DNA from: Bacteroidota bacterium
GTDB lineage: Bacteria; Bacteroidota; Bacteroidia; 2-12-FULL-35-15
Direction of reading: 5' to 3'
Length of the DNA stretch: 64,000 bases
NCBI GenBank assembly: GCA_025963725.1
Contig: JAOQAE010000006.1
Span: 186,001-250,000, forward strand
Below the pieces are notes generated by a model. It saw only the letters and a program-made list of their open reading frames with translations. It had not been told where the DNA came from and did no database searches. The position numbers and the translations under genes are program-made. Shown piece by piece: positions 1 through 9,776 of the stretch (the first letter of the stretch is position 1; every line of letters starts with the position of its first letter).

Positions 1-371
1 GCCGGGAGCCATTCGTGGAAAATGTAATTAAACGTTTGGTGAAAATCGGCGGAGCTTCCCACATAATCGAATACGGCATACAAGCCGCCTTTTAAAACAT
101 AAGGCTCCATGCCTGCGGGAATGCCTGTGAAATCAGATACTTCCACCGCCGCCCATTTCTCGAATTCCGTTTGCGGGTTGAAATCTTTAAACTCAAGGGA
201 GTCGTCGAACACCTGTATACAGAAGAGATCGGTGCCAATGCTGTTGCCGATCTTTTTCCTTTCCGGCATGAAGCTTTGCCACAACTCAAAGGTACTGTTC
301 CCTGCCAGCGACATTTTCAGGCGCTTGCCCACCAGCTTTTTCTCCGGCAATGTTTGAATGCGTGGCTGCAT
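1..371 (-). CDS. GyrI-like effector-binding domain protein (3' part missing)
   Basis: The reading frame runs from an ATG at 369-371 off the left edge, so about 123 N-terminal residues are visible. The end of the visible part (GGLYAVFDYVGS, then FNYIFHEWLP) matches the GyrI-like/AraC effector-binding fold (PF06445 type), which binds small molecules. No helix-turn-helix precedes it, so it is probably a stand-alone GyrI-like protein rather than an AraC regulator. It starts 11 bases after the stop of the barrel gene at 383-2110 and may be co-transcribed with it. The ligand cannot be inferred. The family call rests on pattern recognition of a partial sequence. Confidence 0.72.
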   Translation of the reverse strand, partial: MQPRIQTLPEKKLVGKRLKMSLAGNSTFELWQSFMPERKKIGNSIGTDLFCIQVFDDSLEFKDFNPQTEFEKWAAVEVSDFTGIPAGMEPYVLKGGLYAVFDYVGSSADFHQTFNYIFHEWLP

Positions 372-382
372 TAGGGCGCTGC

Positions 383-2110
383 TTAAAAGGAGTAGGACAA
401 TCCCGCCATGAAGCCAAAGCGCTGCGTCGGATATTTATACCAGCGGTTATAGCCCTGTGACGCGATATTGTTCAGGTCGATAAAGAAGCCCAGCTTTTTG
501 TTGTAACGGTATTCAAGGCCAAGGTTTGCATCAAACACGCCTTTTAATTCTTTCGCAACAGGCTTGTCGGGTTGAAGCCAGGCAGGGTCTTTTTCCATCA
601 GCCTCGCAAACTGGCTGTCGATGTAGAACAGGTCGGCACGCACCACGATCTTATCCTTCAGGTTATAATTTGCAGAAAGCGTGATCTCCACCTGCGGCTT
701 GAACCATGCGCGCAATTCATTCTTCATCTTGTAATTGTAGTAATCACCGCGCAGGTTGAAGCGCAGCTTTTCGCGGTTTTGATAGGATACTTCTCCGCGT
801 ATGTTCAGCACATCGGCATCGTCATACACCAGGTCGAACTTATTCCCAAGCACATCGCTGAAATCGTTCACATACAGCTGCAGGTTGTTCACATTGGCAT
901 ACGATACGCGCGTGGCGTATGCGATCTTCGACGACAATGTCCCTTTCAACCCTCCAAAGAATTCATACTTAGTATTTGTATTCTTTGTAACAAGCTCCGA
1001 TTTTACAAAAGGATTCTCATCGGTGATGGACTTGAAGCTGTTCTTCCGCAGTCCGCCGGTAACGCCTGCATACGGAATGATGATGTCTTCAAAAATGTTA
1101 TAGCTCAGCTCCACGTTCGGATAAAAATAAAACTTGGAGGTGCTTTGCACGTCAATAGCTGCGGTAACGCCAAGGCTTGCACGGTACTTCTCGCCTGTTG
1201 CGATAAAATTCGGGTTCAGTGCAATGATGGTATTGTTGGCAGTGTCGCTCAGCGTTTTATAATTGTAATAATCAACCAGCGCATTCACCTTTAGCATTTC
1301 ACCGCTGATGGCAGTCTGCACAAAGCCATCGGCCTTAATATTGTTCTCCGATGACTTATACAGATCGGCCAGGTTATAATACGTGAGGCGGATATCATGA
1401 TTGAAGCGCTCGGGCTTTGTATAATGGCTTTTCAGCTCGGCACCGGCAGCAAAAAGATTGAAGCGCTGCACGGTCTGGTCTTTCTCCAGCATGTTCAGCG
1501 AAGCATCATAGCCGTAGTAATGAAACACATCACGCGCATAATCGAATGTGCCGGAAAGCGTATGCTCCTTCAGGAATTTTTTTCCATACAGGCTGATCTC
1601 GTTATTGCTGTACCCGGCATAGCCGTAATTTTTAAAGGAAGGCTTCGAGAAAACGCCTGTGTTCTCAAAGTTCTTGTATTTAGGTGATGAGGAAAGGTGC
1701 TTTAAGCGGATCCCGTACGCGATCTCTTTCGACCGGAGGGAGTTGTACCACACTTCACCGTAAGGCGTTGCATAATTTCCGATGCCGACCTTCACCAGGC
1801 CATTGTACAATTTTGTAAGCGGCTCCCCGGAGATCTGCGCAGGCACGATCGGATCCACGGCAAAAGGCGTATTGATCCTTTTGGAGTCGATGGAATACGG
1901 CCCTACAGGGATCTTCTGCGTGGAATCATGCACCTCCGGATTATCGCTCAGCTTGTTCGCATCCATGATCGTAGGATTGTAAGTTCCTATCCCGATAACA
2001 GTGAAAGCCCCTACGGAATCCTTCTTCTGTGCGGAAAGCGGCAGTGCCAGCATAAGCAGCATACAGGCAAGCGCAATGCATTTTCTTATGAATGAGATCA
2101 TCCTATTCAT
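383..2110 (-). CDS. Outer-membrane beta-barrel protein, TonB-receptor-like, without plug
   Basis: About 575 aa. I chose the ATG at 2108-2110 because GGAGGAG lies about 8 bases upstream; the longer frame to 2149 has no such site. A signal peptide (hydrophobic CIALACMLLMLALPLSAQ) is followed by alternating polar/aromatic segments typical of an outer-membrane barrel, ending in an aromatic residue (GLSYSF). I see no plug domain or carboxypeptidase-like N-terminal domain, so it is smaller than a full TonB-dependent receptor. Its start overlaps the stop of the upstream TPR gene by 8 bases, indicating translational coupling and probably a shared envelope function. Substrate unknown. Confidence 0.75.
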   Translation of the reverse strand: MNRMISFIRKCIALACMLLMLALPLSAQKKDSVGAFTVIGIGTYNPTIMDANKLSDNPEVHDSTQKIPVGPYSIDSKRINTPFAVDPIVPAQISGEPLTKLYNGLVKVGIGNYATPYGEVWYNSLRSKEIAYGIRLKHLSSSPKYKNFENTGVFSKPSFKNYGYAGYSNNEISLYGKKFLKEHTLSGTFDYARDVFHYYGYDASLNMLEKDQTVQRFNLFAAGAELKSHYTKPERFNHDIRLTYYNLADLYKSSENNIKADGFVQTAISGEMLKVNALVDYYNYKTLSDTANNTIIALNPNFIATGEKYRASLGVTAAIDVQSTSKFYFYPNVELSYNIFEDIIIPYAGVTGGLRKNSFKSITDENPFVKSELVTKNTNTKYEFFGGLKGTLSSKIAYATRVSYANVNNLQLYVNDFSDVLGNKFDLVYDDADVLNIRGEVSYQNREKLRFNLRGDYYNYKMKNELRAWFKPQVEITLSANYNLKDKIVVRADLFYIDSQFARLMEKDPAWLQPDKPVAKELKGVFDANLGLEYRYNKKLGFFIDLNNIASQGYNRWYKYPTQRFGFMAGLSYSF

Positions 2111-5100
2111 TTTTATTTTCTCCTCCCTGCGGCGTAGTGCCGGTTTCATTAAACAATTTCTTCTGTTCGGTACTGTCTCCCTTGAACTCTATCTTCACCG
2201 GCTCCGTCATCATTTTCGACTGCTTTGCAGCTTCTTCATCCGCAATGATCTTGTCGAGCTTTTCCTGCGCGGTTTTGATGAGCTCCGGGGTCTTTGAATC
2301 GCTGATCACGGTTTTTAAAGTGGTCTTTGCCTGGAAATTATCCTTTAATGCAACATAGTTATCTGCCAGCAGGATAAACGCCCTGGAAGCCCAGTATTCG
2401 TAATCGCTTTCGCCGATGAAATCGAAGATCGCTTTTTGCGACTGCTTGTATTCATTTTTCAGGTAAAGGATATAAGCAACATTGTAGCCGGCCTCCGCTC
2501 CCATTTCATTCTTCGCGGTATTGGAGAGCGCTTTGAATTCAGCAAATGCCTCATCGTATTTCTGCATGGCCAGCTGCGCCTGTGCAATATTGAAGTGCGC
2601 CTCGTTCTTCAGCTCCTTACCAACATTCTCGATCGCGAGCACCCGGTTGGCGTACGCGATCACATCCACATAATTCTTCAGCTGGTAATTCACACGCATC
2701 AATCCAACCTTTGCTGCGGAAACGCTTCTCGGCTCTTCCGCCACCTGCTCCAGCTGCTTGTACCAATCGAGGGCCTGTGTATAATTCTGTTTTTTATAGG
2801 AGATGTCGGCGCCGCGGTAGAGCGCTTGCTCCGTATACTGGCTCTTGTTCTTCGAGATCACCACCGCATATCCTGCAAGCGCTACATCCGTATTCCCAAG
2901 CCTGTCGTCAGCATCCGCCTTCATGGCAGTAACAGGCAGCAGGTAAAAGCCTTCGGGAAATTTTTTCAGGTAATTATCGAAGTCGGCTGCAGCTGTTTTA
3001 TAATCGCCGCTTTTATAATGGTTCTCCCCTGCAATATAGCTTAATGAGTCGAGTTCCATTTGTGGAATTCCCGCGCCGATGGAGCTCAGATAAGTCACCA
3101 GTTCCTGCACCTTTCCTTCGGATGTATAGATCTGCTTCACATTCTGGATGGCTGCATTCGCTTCCGGCGATTTGCGGTCGCGCTTTATCAGCTTGTCGAA
3201 ATAGGCCAGCGCATTCTGGTCGTCGCCTTTGATATAATAGATCAGCCCGATCTTGCTGAGAACGGTGGTCATGTAAGAGCTGGAAGGATATTCATCCATG
3301 AACTTCTTATATGATGCAAGCGCTTCATCCGACTGCGAGTTCTTTTCATACGCCTGCGCAAGCTCAAACTTAGCCTTCTGCATATAAGAAGAGGTCGGGT
3401 AGCTGCTGATAAAGTTCTGCAGGTCGCTGATCTTTGCAGAATATTTTTTCATCACGCCGTTGGCAAGCGCCTTTTGGTAGAGCGCATAGTCGGAATTGAT
3501 CAGCTTCATTTTATACGACTGTTCGTAATAATCGGCCGCGTTTGCAAAATCGCGCTGCATGAAATAGCCATCGGCAATCCTGTTCAGCGCATCGTTTATC
3601 TTCTTCGCGTTGGCCTGTGGCTTGAAGGTGACAAATTTCCGCAGCCAGAGGATGCTGTTGTCGTACTGCTTTAGCTTATAGTATGAATAGCCGATATTGT
3701 AGTTAGCATCGCTCAGCTCGCTTTTGCCGATGGCTCCCGGCTCTGCAATGTAGGCCATATATGCATCGATCGCGTTGTCATAGCTGCCCATCTTAAAATA
3801 GGATTCGCCTTTCCAGTAGATCGCTTCCGCAACAATGTTCTTGTCAAACCTGGAGGAGGTTGCCTTTTCAAACATCTTCACAGCTTCTCCGTATTCAGCA
3901 TTGTTGTAAAGATCGATCCCGCGGTAATACGCCACCTTCTGGTGCGCCTGCTTTAATTCAGGCGTTGGCACTTTGATGGCTTCGATGGCTTCGATGGCGC
4001 CTTTGTAATTCCTCGTGGTAGTGAATACATTCACAAGGTAAGTGTATGCCTCGTCGATACGCGATGAGGCCGGGTAATTTTTAATGTATTGCTGAAAGGC
4101 TTTGATCGCCTCGTTGTAAGGATTATACGCCAGCTCATAGCAAAGTTTCGCGTAGCTATACAATGCATCTTCCTGGATCTTCTTGTCGAAATCCAGCTTC
4201 GATGCCTCTGCAAACGCATTGCGCGCATTTTGCTTGTTGTTCAGCTTCAGGTAACAATCGCCAAGGTGGTAGTATGCATTCTGCACCAGCGAATCGCTGA
4301 TGTTTGTAACGCCTGTAAAGTAATTCACAGCTTCATCGTAATCTTTAACTTTGTAAAACGCATAGCCTAATTCATACTGATCGGCGCGTGGCAATTTGCC
4401 GACAGCCTTTTCATAACGCTTTAAGAACGGGATCGCCTCGCCGTATTTTCCCTGGCGGTAATACGATTCACCCAGCAAGCGGGCGATCTCCGGTGCACGT
4501 TTTGTATTTGCGGAGTCGAGCAGCGCAGGCGCATACGCGATCACCTGATCGTACTTGCCCTGCAGGTAATACAGCTGCGCAATGTAATAAGGCACCACCG
4601 GCGCGAAGGTTTCATTCTGCTGCAGCTTTAAAAAATCGGTAAGCGCTGTTTCGTAATTCTTTTCGGTGTAGGCAATGTGGGCGTAGTAATATTTTGCAGC
4701 ACCTGCATAGTTATTATCCACATCCTTGATCTCGTAAAGGTCTTTTTTTGCTTCCGCGAATTTCTCCGTGCTGAAATAGCTGTAGCCGCGCTTGAAATAA
4801 AATTCAGCGAGCTCTTCGGTGCTGAGGTCATAGATGTCGACCTTCTGGAACCAGTCGATGGCATCTCTCCATTTCTTTTTGCGGTAGTTGTATTTTCCGA
4901 GGTAGAAGTAAGCGGATTTTACTTTCGGGCTTTCAGGATGGTCCTTCACAAATTGCTTCAGGTACAGCTCGCCGTCCTTGTTAAACAGCTCGGTTGCGCA
5001 GATCGCGTTGTAGTATTCCGCATCGATCCTTACGAGTGAGTTCGGATCGGGATGCGACTGGATCACCTTCACAAAGCTTTTTTGCGCCGCACCGAATTTT

Positions 5101-5231
5101 TCTTTCTGATATAGCTCCAGCCCTGTCCTGAATTCCGCATCCTCATGTGTATAGATTGTTGTTTGCTGCGCAGACCCTGCAACGCACAAGAAAAAGCTCA
5201 ATATAAGTACTAATCCCCTTAGCTTGCTCAT
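2103..5231 (-). CDS. Large tetratricopeptide-repeat exported protein
   Basis: 1042 aa. The N-terminus carries a signal peptide (LVLILSFFLCVAGSAQQ) without a lipobox cysteine, so a periplasmic location is likely. Almost the whole mature chain consists of TPR/Sel1-like helical pairs, with many copies of patterns such as AYYHLGDCYLKLNNKQNA and YEQAL/YxxAI-type repeats. The last 60 residues are charged and low complexity (EEAAKQSK, TTPQGGENKNE). Such proteins are scaffolds for protein assembly at the envelope; the family function in Bacteroidota is not settled, and I do not equate it with SprE/PorW because it is not a lipoprotein. It is coupled to the downstream barrel gene and divergent from ftsE. 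Confidence 0.8.
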   Translation of the reverse strand: MSKLRGLVLILSFFLCVAGSAQQTTIYTHEDAEFRTGLELYQKEKFGAAQKSFVKVIQSHPDPNSLVRIDAEYYNAICATELFNKDGELYLKQFVKDHPESPKVKSAYFYLGKYNYRKKKWRDAIDWFQKVDIYDLSTEELAEFYFKRGYSYFSTEKFAEAKKDLYEIKDVDNNYAGAAKYYYAHIAYTEKNYETALTDFLKLQQNETFAPVVPYYIAQLYYLQGKYDQVIAYAPALLDSANTKRAPEIARLLGESYYRQGKYGEAIPFLKRYEKAVGKLPRADQYELGYAFYKVKDYDEAVNYFTGVTNISDSLVQNAYYHLGDCYLKLNNKQNARNAFAEASKLDFDKKIQEDALYSYAKLCYELAYNPYNEAIKAFQQYIKNYPASSRIDEAYTYLVNVFTTTRNYKGAIEAIEAIKVPTPELKQAHQKVAYYRGIDLYNNAEYGEAVKMFEKATSSRFDKNIVAEAIYWKGESYFKMGSYDNAIDAYMAYIAEPGAIGKSELSDANYNIGYSYYKLKQYDNSILWLRKFVTFKPQANAKKINDALNRIADGYFMQRDFANAADYYEQSYKMKLINSDYALYQKALANGVMKKYSAKISDLQNFISSYPTSSYMQKAKFELAQAYEKNSQSDEALASYKKFMDEYPSSSYMTTVLSKIGLIYYIKGDDQNALAYFDKLIKRDRKSPEANAAIQNVKQIYTSEGKVQELVTYLSSIGAGIPQMELDSLSYIAGENHYKSGDYKTAAADFDNYLKKFPEGFYLLPVTAMKADADDRLGNTDVALAGYAVVISKNKSQYTEQALYRGADISYKKQNYTQALDWYKQLEQVAEEPRSVSAAKVGLMRVNYQLKNYVDVIAYANRVLAIENVGKELKNEAHFNIAQAQLAMQKYDEAFAEFKALSNTAKNEMGAEAGYNVAYILYLKNEYKQSQKAIFDFIGESDYEYWASRAFILLADNYVALKDNFQAKTTLKTVISDSKTPELIKTAQEKLDKIIADEEAAKQSKMMTEPVKIEFKGDSTEQKKLFNETGTTPQGGENKNE

Positions 5232-5459
5232 CAGTTGGTTGAATGAATAATAAACGTAAAATTAGTAAGGATAGCACCATTCCATTTTAATGTATATGGA
5301 AGTTATTAACGCACAACTGTTGAAAGTATTGCAACAATGTAAAATCCTCACCGCCCGATTTGAGCTAATTTTCGGATGTAAAAATCATACCCTCCGGCAG
5401 CTTTTTTTTCCGGGGGAATTTCTTCCGCAAATTATCAGCGGAAACCTGAAAATAAAATT

Positions 5460-6140
5460 ATGGCCTTAGATACGATCATCAGTCTCGACAAAGTTTCCAT
5501 TTTCCAGAAGCACAACCTGGTGCTTACAAGCGTGTCGCTGAACATTGATAAAGGGGAGTTTGTGTACCTGCTCGGCAAGACCGGCAGCGGCAAAAGCAGC
5601 CTGCTGAAAACACTGTATGCCGACCTCGACCTTACCGAAGGATCCGCCACTGTTGCCGGATTCAACCTTGCCACAATCCGCAACAAGGAGATCCCGTTCC
5701 TCCGCAGGAAGCTGGGCATTGTGTTCCAGGATTTCCAATTGCTTACCGACCGCAGCGTGAATGATAACCTCATGTTTGTATTGAAGGCCACAGGCTGGAA
5801 AGATAAAGATGCAATGCAGAAGCGCATCCAGGAGGTGCTCGACAAAGTGCACCTCAATACAAAAGGATATAAGATGCCGCATGAGCTTTCAGGCGGCGAG
5901 CAGCAGCGTGTGGCCATTGCGCGCGCGCTCCTGAACGACCCCGAGCTGATCCTCGCAGATGAGCCTACCGGGAACCTCGACCCGGAAACTTCGGAAGGCA
6001 TTATGAACCTACTGCTTGAGATCTCAAGGAATGGAAGGGCTGTGCTTATTGCCACGCACGACATCATGATGTTCCAGAAATTTCCTTCGCGTACGATCAA
6101 ATGTGAGAACGGGAAAGTGGTGGATTCGAAGCTGAATTAA
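5460..6140 (+). CDS. ftsE: Cell-division ABC transporter ATP-binding protein FtsE
   Basis: 226 aa, normal FtsE length. Motifs in order: Walker A GKTGSGKS (39-46), Q-loop Q90, signature LSGGEQQR (143-150), Walker B LILADEP with E168, and switch His H200 in ATHD. FtsE binds ATP and, with the membrane protein FtsX, couples divisome assembly to activation of periplasmic peptidoglycan hydrolases. No ftsX lies beside it in this window. It is transcribed divergently from the TPR/barrel pair and followed by a palindromic repeat element. LolD/MacB-type ATPases are close relatives, but the overall sequence, including FQDFQLL, fits FtsE best. Confidence 0.88.
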   Translation: MALDTIISLDKVSIFQKHNLVLTSVSLNIDKGEFVYLLGKTGSGKSSLLKTLYADLDLTEGSATVAGFNLATIRNKEIPFLRRKLGIVFQDFQLLTDRSVNDNLMFVLKATGWKDKDAMQKRIQEVLDKVHLNTKGYKMPHELSGGEQQRVAIARALLNDPELILADEPTGNLDPETSEGIMNLLLEISRNGRAVLIATHDIMMFQKFPSRTIKCENGKVVDSKLN

Positions 6141-6176
6141 TTCTGTTCAGCACACACAGAGTTCACGGATTAGAGG

Positions 6177-6320
6177 ACACACCACTAACCCCTCTCGAGA
6201 GGGGAATTGATAGTGCCCGCATAAGAATTATAGTTCTTACCTGTAAGCTTAAATCTGAACTAAAAAGTTGAGTTGAGCAGAATTTATTCCCCTCTTGAGA
6301 GGGGCAAGGGGGTATGTTAA
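6177..6320. repeat. MITE-like palindromic element, copy A (subfamily I)
   Basis: Two arms, each with a 16-base palindrome (CCCCTCTCGAGAGGGG near 6190-6205; CCCCTCTTGAGAGGGG near 6289-6304), face each other as imperfect terminal inverted repeats. The outer flank is CACTAACCCC on the left and GGGGGTATGTT on the right. Inside the left arm is GATAGTGC, shared with copies B and E. It lies between the convergent ftsE and glycosyltransferase genes and has no coding capacity. Confidence 0.8.
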
Positions 6321-6349
6321 CAAGGGCTAAGAAAAATAATAAAATACGA

Positions 6350-7462
6350 TCAGATCAATTCCAGCAGCTTCTTCACATTCACAGTATTTGAAAAGCAAAC
6401 CGAAAGCGCCTCTTCGCGCTGCTGCTTCCCCTTCATATCAAAAGGAATATTAAAAAGCCGCTCAATCTCCTTTGCCATTTCATCCGCTTCATCGCGGATC
6501 ACGCAAAGTTCCTCGAGTCCGGTGTTGGCCACCATTGGCGTATTAACGACGCAATGCCTGCCGTTGAACAGCGCTGCCAGTAATTTCAATTTAATGCCTG
6601 TTGCCTGGAAGGTAGGCAGCACATTGATCTGCGCATTCCTGATCAGGTCGTCGATCTCCTGCGTGTTGATATTGGCGCGGATGCTGATATGACTGCATGT
6701 TGCCACCGCTTCAATAAGCTCACGCGAGGGCCGCTTTCCGGCAATCACAAAGGGTATCTTTATTTTGGAAAACACTTCCCTCACAAGGAACAGCGCCGCC
6801 TCATTGTTCTCGCCCACTTCGAGATTTCCATGATATAAGCAGAAATCTCCTTTTCCTTCCGCGATCTTCACCTGCTCATTCGGATGAAAGGCAGTGATGT
6901 GATGCACGTTCTTATAATGCTCTCCCAGCTTTTCAGCATCCGCTTTGGAGATGGCCGCAATATGATTGGCCTTGCCGAGCACTTTTTCGAAGCGCTCCAG
7001 CTTTTTGGCTTCCATCCCGAAATATACCTTCCTGAAAAAAGAGCGCTCCACCTTTTCGAGGTTCCTGTAATAATCGTGCTCGATGTTGTGTGTGCGGACC
7101 ACCCGGATGCGGTCATTAAGCCGGCTATCCTCCAGGTGAAAGCAGGAATGCAGGCCTTCAAATAAAATGGGATGCTTATCGCGGAGCAGGTTTTCGATCA
7201 GCTTCGCCGAGGTCCTTGTTACCACAACAAAGGGAAGCGTATTGAACAGCAGCTGCTTGCTCATGTTCCGTTTGTAATAATATACTTTTTCGCAAATGCT
7301 TTCGAGATTGCGGGCTTCTGCCCTGCCGTATTCAAAGCAATGCAGGTGGATCTTTATTCCCTGCGCCTGCAATGCTTTCATCTTATAATACACATCGATC
7401 ACGCCGCCGTAATTGGCAGGATATGGAACATCAAATGAAATGATATGTAAGTGCTTGTCCAA
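6350..7462 (-). CDS. Glycosyltransferase, GT4-like (GT-B fold)
   Basis: 370 aa. The N-terminal donor-independent domain starts FDVPYPANYGGVIDVYY, a typical glycine-rich opening of family 4 glycosyltransferases. The C-terminal half has CLYHGNLEVGENNEAA and a late NVLPTFQATGIKLKLLAAL segment, corresponding to the nucleotide-sugar-binding E-x7-E region of GT4 enzymes, here with Q/T replacing the first Glu. It is cytoplasmic or peripherally membrane-bound and probably transfers a hexose to a surface polysaccharide or lipid-linked glycan. The next glycosyltransferase gene lies 22 bases upstream in the same direction, so the two are likely one operon. Acceptor and sugar unknown. Confidence 0.82.
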   Translation of the reverse strand: MDKHLHIISFDVPYPANYGGVIDVYYKMKALQAQGIKIHLHCFEYGRAEARNLESICEKVYYYKRNMSKQLLFNTLPFVVVTRTSAKLIENLLRDKHPILFEGLHSCFHLEDSRLNDRIRVVRTHNIEHDYYRNLEKVERSFFRKVYFGMEAKKLERFEKVLGKANHIAAISKADAEKLGEHYKNVHHITAFHPNEQVKIAEGKGDFCLYHGNLEVGENNEAALFLVREVFSKIKIPFVIAGKRPSRELIEAVATCSHISIRANINTQEIDDLIRNAQINVLPTFQATGIKLKLLAALFNGRHCVVNTPMVANTGLEELCVIRDEADEMAKEIERLFNIPFDMKGKQQREEALSVCFSNTVNVKKLLELI

Positions 7463-7484
7463 TTTGTTCTAACAGGTTGTTTAT

Positions 7485-8609
7485 TTAATCCAGAAATTTT
7501 TCATACACCTCTTTCAGCTGTTTCTCTTCTTCTTCCCAGTTCAGCTTAGCGGCTGCAATTTTACAGTTTTTTTTCCATTCTTCCAGCAGGCGCTCATCAC
7601 CCAGAATGCGGTTAATCTTACCCGCGATATGCTGCGGATCGTGATTTTCAATAATATCGCCAAGCCTGTGCTCTTTAATAATTTTACTGATCTCTACAAG
7701 ATTTGATGCCAACACAGGCACGCCGGCATGGATGTAATCGAATAATTTATTCGGCAGGCTGTATTTGTAATTGATGTTCGTATCCTTATCGAGCGTAAGG
7801 CCGAGATCGGCATGGCGCGTATACTGCACCAGCTTCTCGAACGGCACTTTACCGGTGAATATTACTTTTTCACCGAGCTTTAATTTTTGAGTGATCTCTT
7901 TGAGCACGTCCATCACATCCCCGCTTCCAACGATCATCAGCACGGCATTCTCCACATACTGCATCGCCTGCACTGCCTCCTCCGCTCCTCTGTCGATATT
8001 GATCCCCGCACCCTGCAGCACAATTATTTTTTTATTGTCCGGCAGTCCGAGCTCTTTTTTTGAAACGGCTGCCACCCGCTCCTGCGCCGACAATAAAGGA
8101 ATATTTCTCAGCACTCTCACCTTCACATTATATTCTTCGCTGTAAATTTTAGCGATTGATCCATTCACGGTGAACACATCTTTCAGCTTCGGGAAGATCC
8201 AGCGCTCGATGCGCTTCCACATGTTTCTTTTCGCAGGATTGTTTTGAAGCTCCGGCACTTCGCAGAAAAGCTCATGGCTGTCGTACACCAGCTTTGCTCC
8301 CATCAGCTTTGAGATCAGAAAATTAGGCAGCAGCGTATCAAGGTCGTTGGCAACGAGTACGGCGCCATTGCGAAGGAAGAGGCAAAGCAGCAGGCGCAGC
8401 TGGTATTCAGCATAGAACAGCGGGCCTTTTTCAAACAGCAGGAACATCCGTTTTGTAGCATAGCTCCTGGGCGCCAATGGCAGGCTTTTGCGCTGCCTGC
8501 GCCCTACCAGCAACACATCGTATCCCATGCCCTGCAGGCTTGTACACACCTTGTGCACGCGCTGGTCGGTGCTGAGGTCGTTGATAACGGATACGATGGC
8601 TTTTTTCAT
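7485..8609 (-). CDS. Glycosyltransferase, GT4-like
   Basis: 374 aa from the ATG at 8607-8609. I prefer this start because MKKAIVSVINDLSTDQRVHK is the normal N-terminus for this family, whereas the upstream extension is not. Features: VANDLDTLLP and LVYDSHELF in the N-terminal domain, the nucleotide-binding start KKIIVLQGAGINIDRGAEEA, then GSGD and FTGKVPFEKL, and a C-terminal LPNKLFDYIHAGVPVLAS, a classic GT4 donor-binding loop. It likely adds a sugar in envelope glycan synthesis together with the following glycosyltransferase. It is divergent from murB. Confidence 0.87.
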   Translation of the reverse strand: MKKAIVSVINDLSTDQRVHKVCTSLQGMGYDVLLVGRRQRKSLPLAPRSYATKRMFLLFEKGPLFYAEYQLRLLLCLFLRNGAVLVANDLDTLLPNFLISKLMGAKLVYDSHELFCEVPELQNNPAKRNMWKRIERWIFPKLKDVFTVNGSIAKIYSEEYNVKVRVLRNIPLLSAQERVAAVSKKELGLPDNKKIIVLQGAGINIDRGAEEAVQAMQYVENAVLMIVGSGDVMDVLKEITQKLKLGEKVIFTGKVPFEKLVQYTRHADLGLTLDKDTNINYKYSLPNKLFDYIHAGVPVLASNLVEISKIIKEHRLGDIIENHDPQHIAGKINRILGDERLLEEWKKNCKIAAAKLNWEEEEKQLKEVYEKFLD

Positions 8610-8759
8610 GGATGAACAGGCCGCTAAGATAGAGATTTTAGGGGTAATGGCATCCGGTAACAACTGAGATATGAGCAGCGGGCTATGAATAACTTTTCAG
8701 CCATGTTATTGATACTTAACAGCAATTTTCTGAATTTTGAATATTATTTGCGGAACAGT

Positions 8760-9776
8760 ATGAACGTTACAGAGAACCAATCCTTAAAGCACTTAAACAC
8801 ATTCGGCATCGATGCATCTGCACGGTACTTTGCAGAATGCACATCACTGGAGGAGATCAAGGCGGTGCTTTCCGATAAAAAATATTCAGGCGCCACAAAG
8901 CTGATCCTTGGCGGCGGCAGCAATTTATTGTTCACGAAGGATTTCGATGGCCTTGTCATCAAGAATAATTTAAAAGGCATCGAGCTCATTAAGGAAGATG
9001 CCGATTTTTATTACGTGCGCTCGGCAGGCGGTGAAGTATGGCACGAGTTCGTGATGCACTGCATCGATCATAATTATGCCGGGCTCGAAAACCTGTCGCT
9101 GATCCCGGGGAACGTCGGCGCAAGCCCGATGCAGAACATCGGCGCGTACGGCGTGGAGATAAAGGATTCGTTTCACGAGCTGCAGGCTTTTCACATCAAC
9201 GATAAAGCGCTGCATATTTTTACCAACACCGATTGCAAGTTCGGTTACCGCGAAAGTGTTTTCAAGCGCGAGCTGAAGGACCAGTTCATTATCACTGCCG
9301 TTACATTTAAGCTGCACAAGCATCCTGTGCTGAACACGAGCTATGGCGCAATTGAAAAAGAGCTGGAAGCAATGGGCATTACAAACCCTACGATACAATC
9401 CGTAAGCAAAGCCGTGTGCAACATCCGCAGCAGCAAATTACCCGATCCGAAAAAGATCGGCAATGCAGGAAGCTTTTTTAAAAATCCCGAAGTTTTAAAA
9501 AGTAAATACGAAGCGCTGCAAAACGAGTTTCCCGCCGTGGTAGGTTATCCGCTTGAAAATGGAAATGTAAAATTAGCTGCCGGCTGGCTCATCGAGCAAT
9601 GCGGTTGGAAAGGAAAATCATCCGGGGATGCAGGCGTGCATAAACTGCAGGCGCTGGTGCTTGTGAATTACGGCAATGCGAAAGGCAATGAGATTTACGA
9701 CCTCTCCACAAAAATACTGGAATCTGTTAAAGAAAAGTTCGGCGTGGAGCTCGAACGCGAAGTGAATATTATTTAG
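8760..9776 (+). CDS. murB: UDP-N-acetylmuramate dehydrogenase MurB
   Basis: 338 aa from the ATG at 8760, the usual size for type I MurB; a longer in-frame start at 8685 adds 25 hydrophobic residues atypical of the family. The N-terminal FAD-binding domain has LGGGSNLLFT, then LIPGNVGASPMQNIGAYGVEI. The C-terminal domain has KIGNAGSFFKNP, containing the catalytic serine region, and AAGWLIEQCGWKG. MurB reduces UDP-GlcNAc-enolpyruvate to UDP-MurNAc with NADPH in the cytoplasm, the second committed step of peptidoglycan synthesis. Its stop directly abuts the stop of the convergent DinB-like gene. Confidence 0.95.
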   Translation: MNVTENQSLKHLNTFGIDASARYFAECTSLEEIKAVLSDKKYSGATKLILGGGSNLLFTKDFDGLVIKNNLKGIELIKEDADFYYVRSAGGEVWHEFVMHCIDHNYAGLENLSLIPGNVGASPMQNIGAYGVEIKDSFHELQAFHINDKALHIFTNTDCKFGYRESVFKRELKDQFIITAVTFKLHKHPVLNTSYGAIEKELEAMGITNPTIQSVSKAVCNIRSSKLPDPKKIGNAGSFFKNPEVLKSKYEALQNEFPAVVGYPLENGNVKLAAGWLIEQCGWKGKSSGDAGVHKLQALVLVNYGNAKGNEIYDLSTKILESVKEKFGVELEREVNII

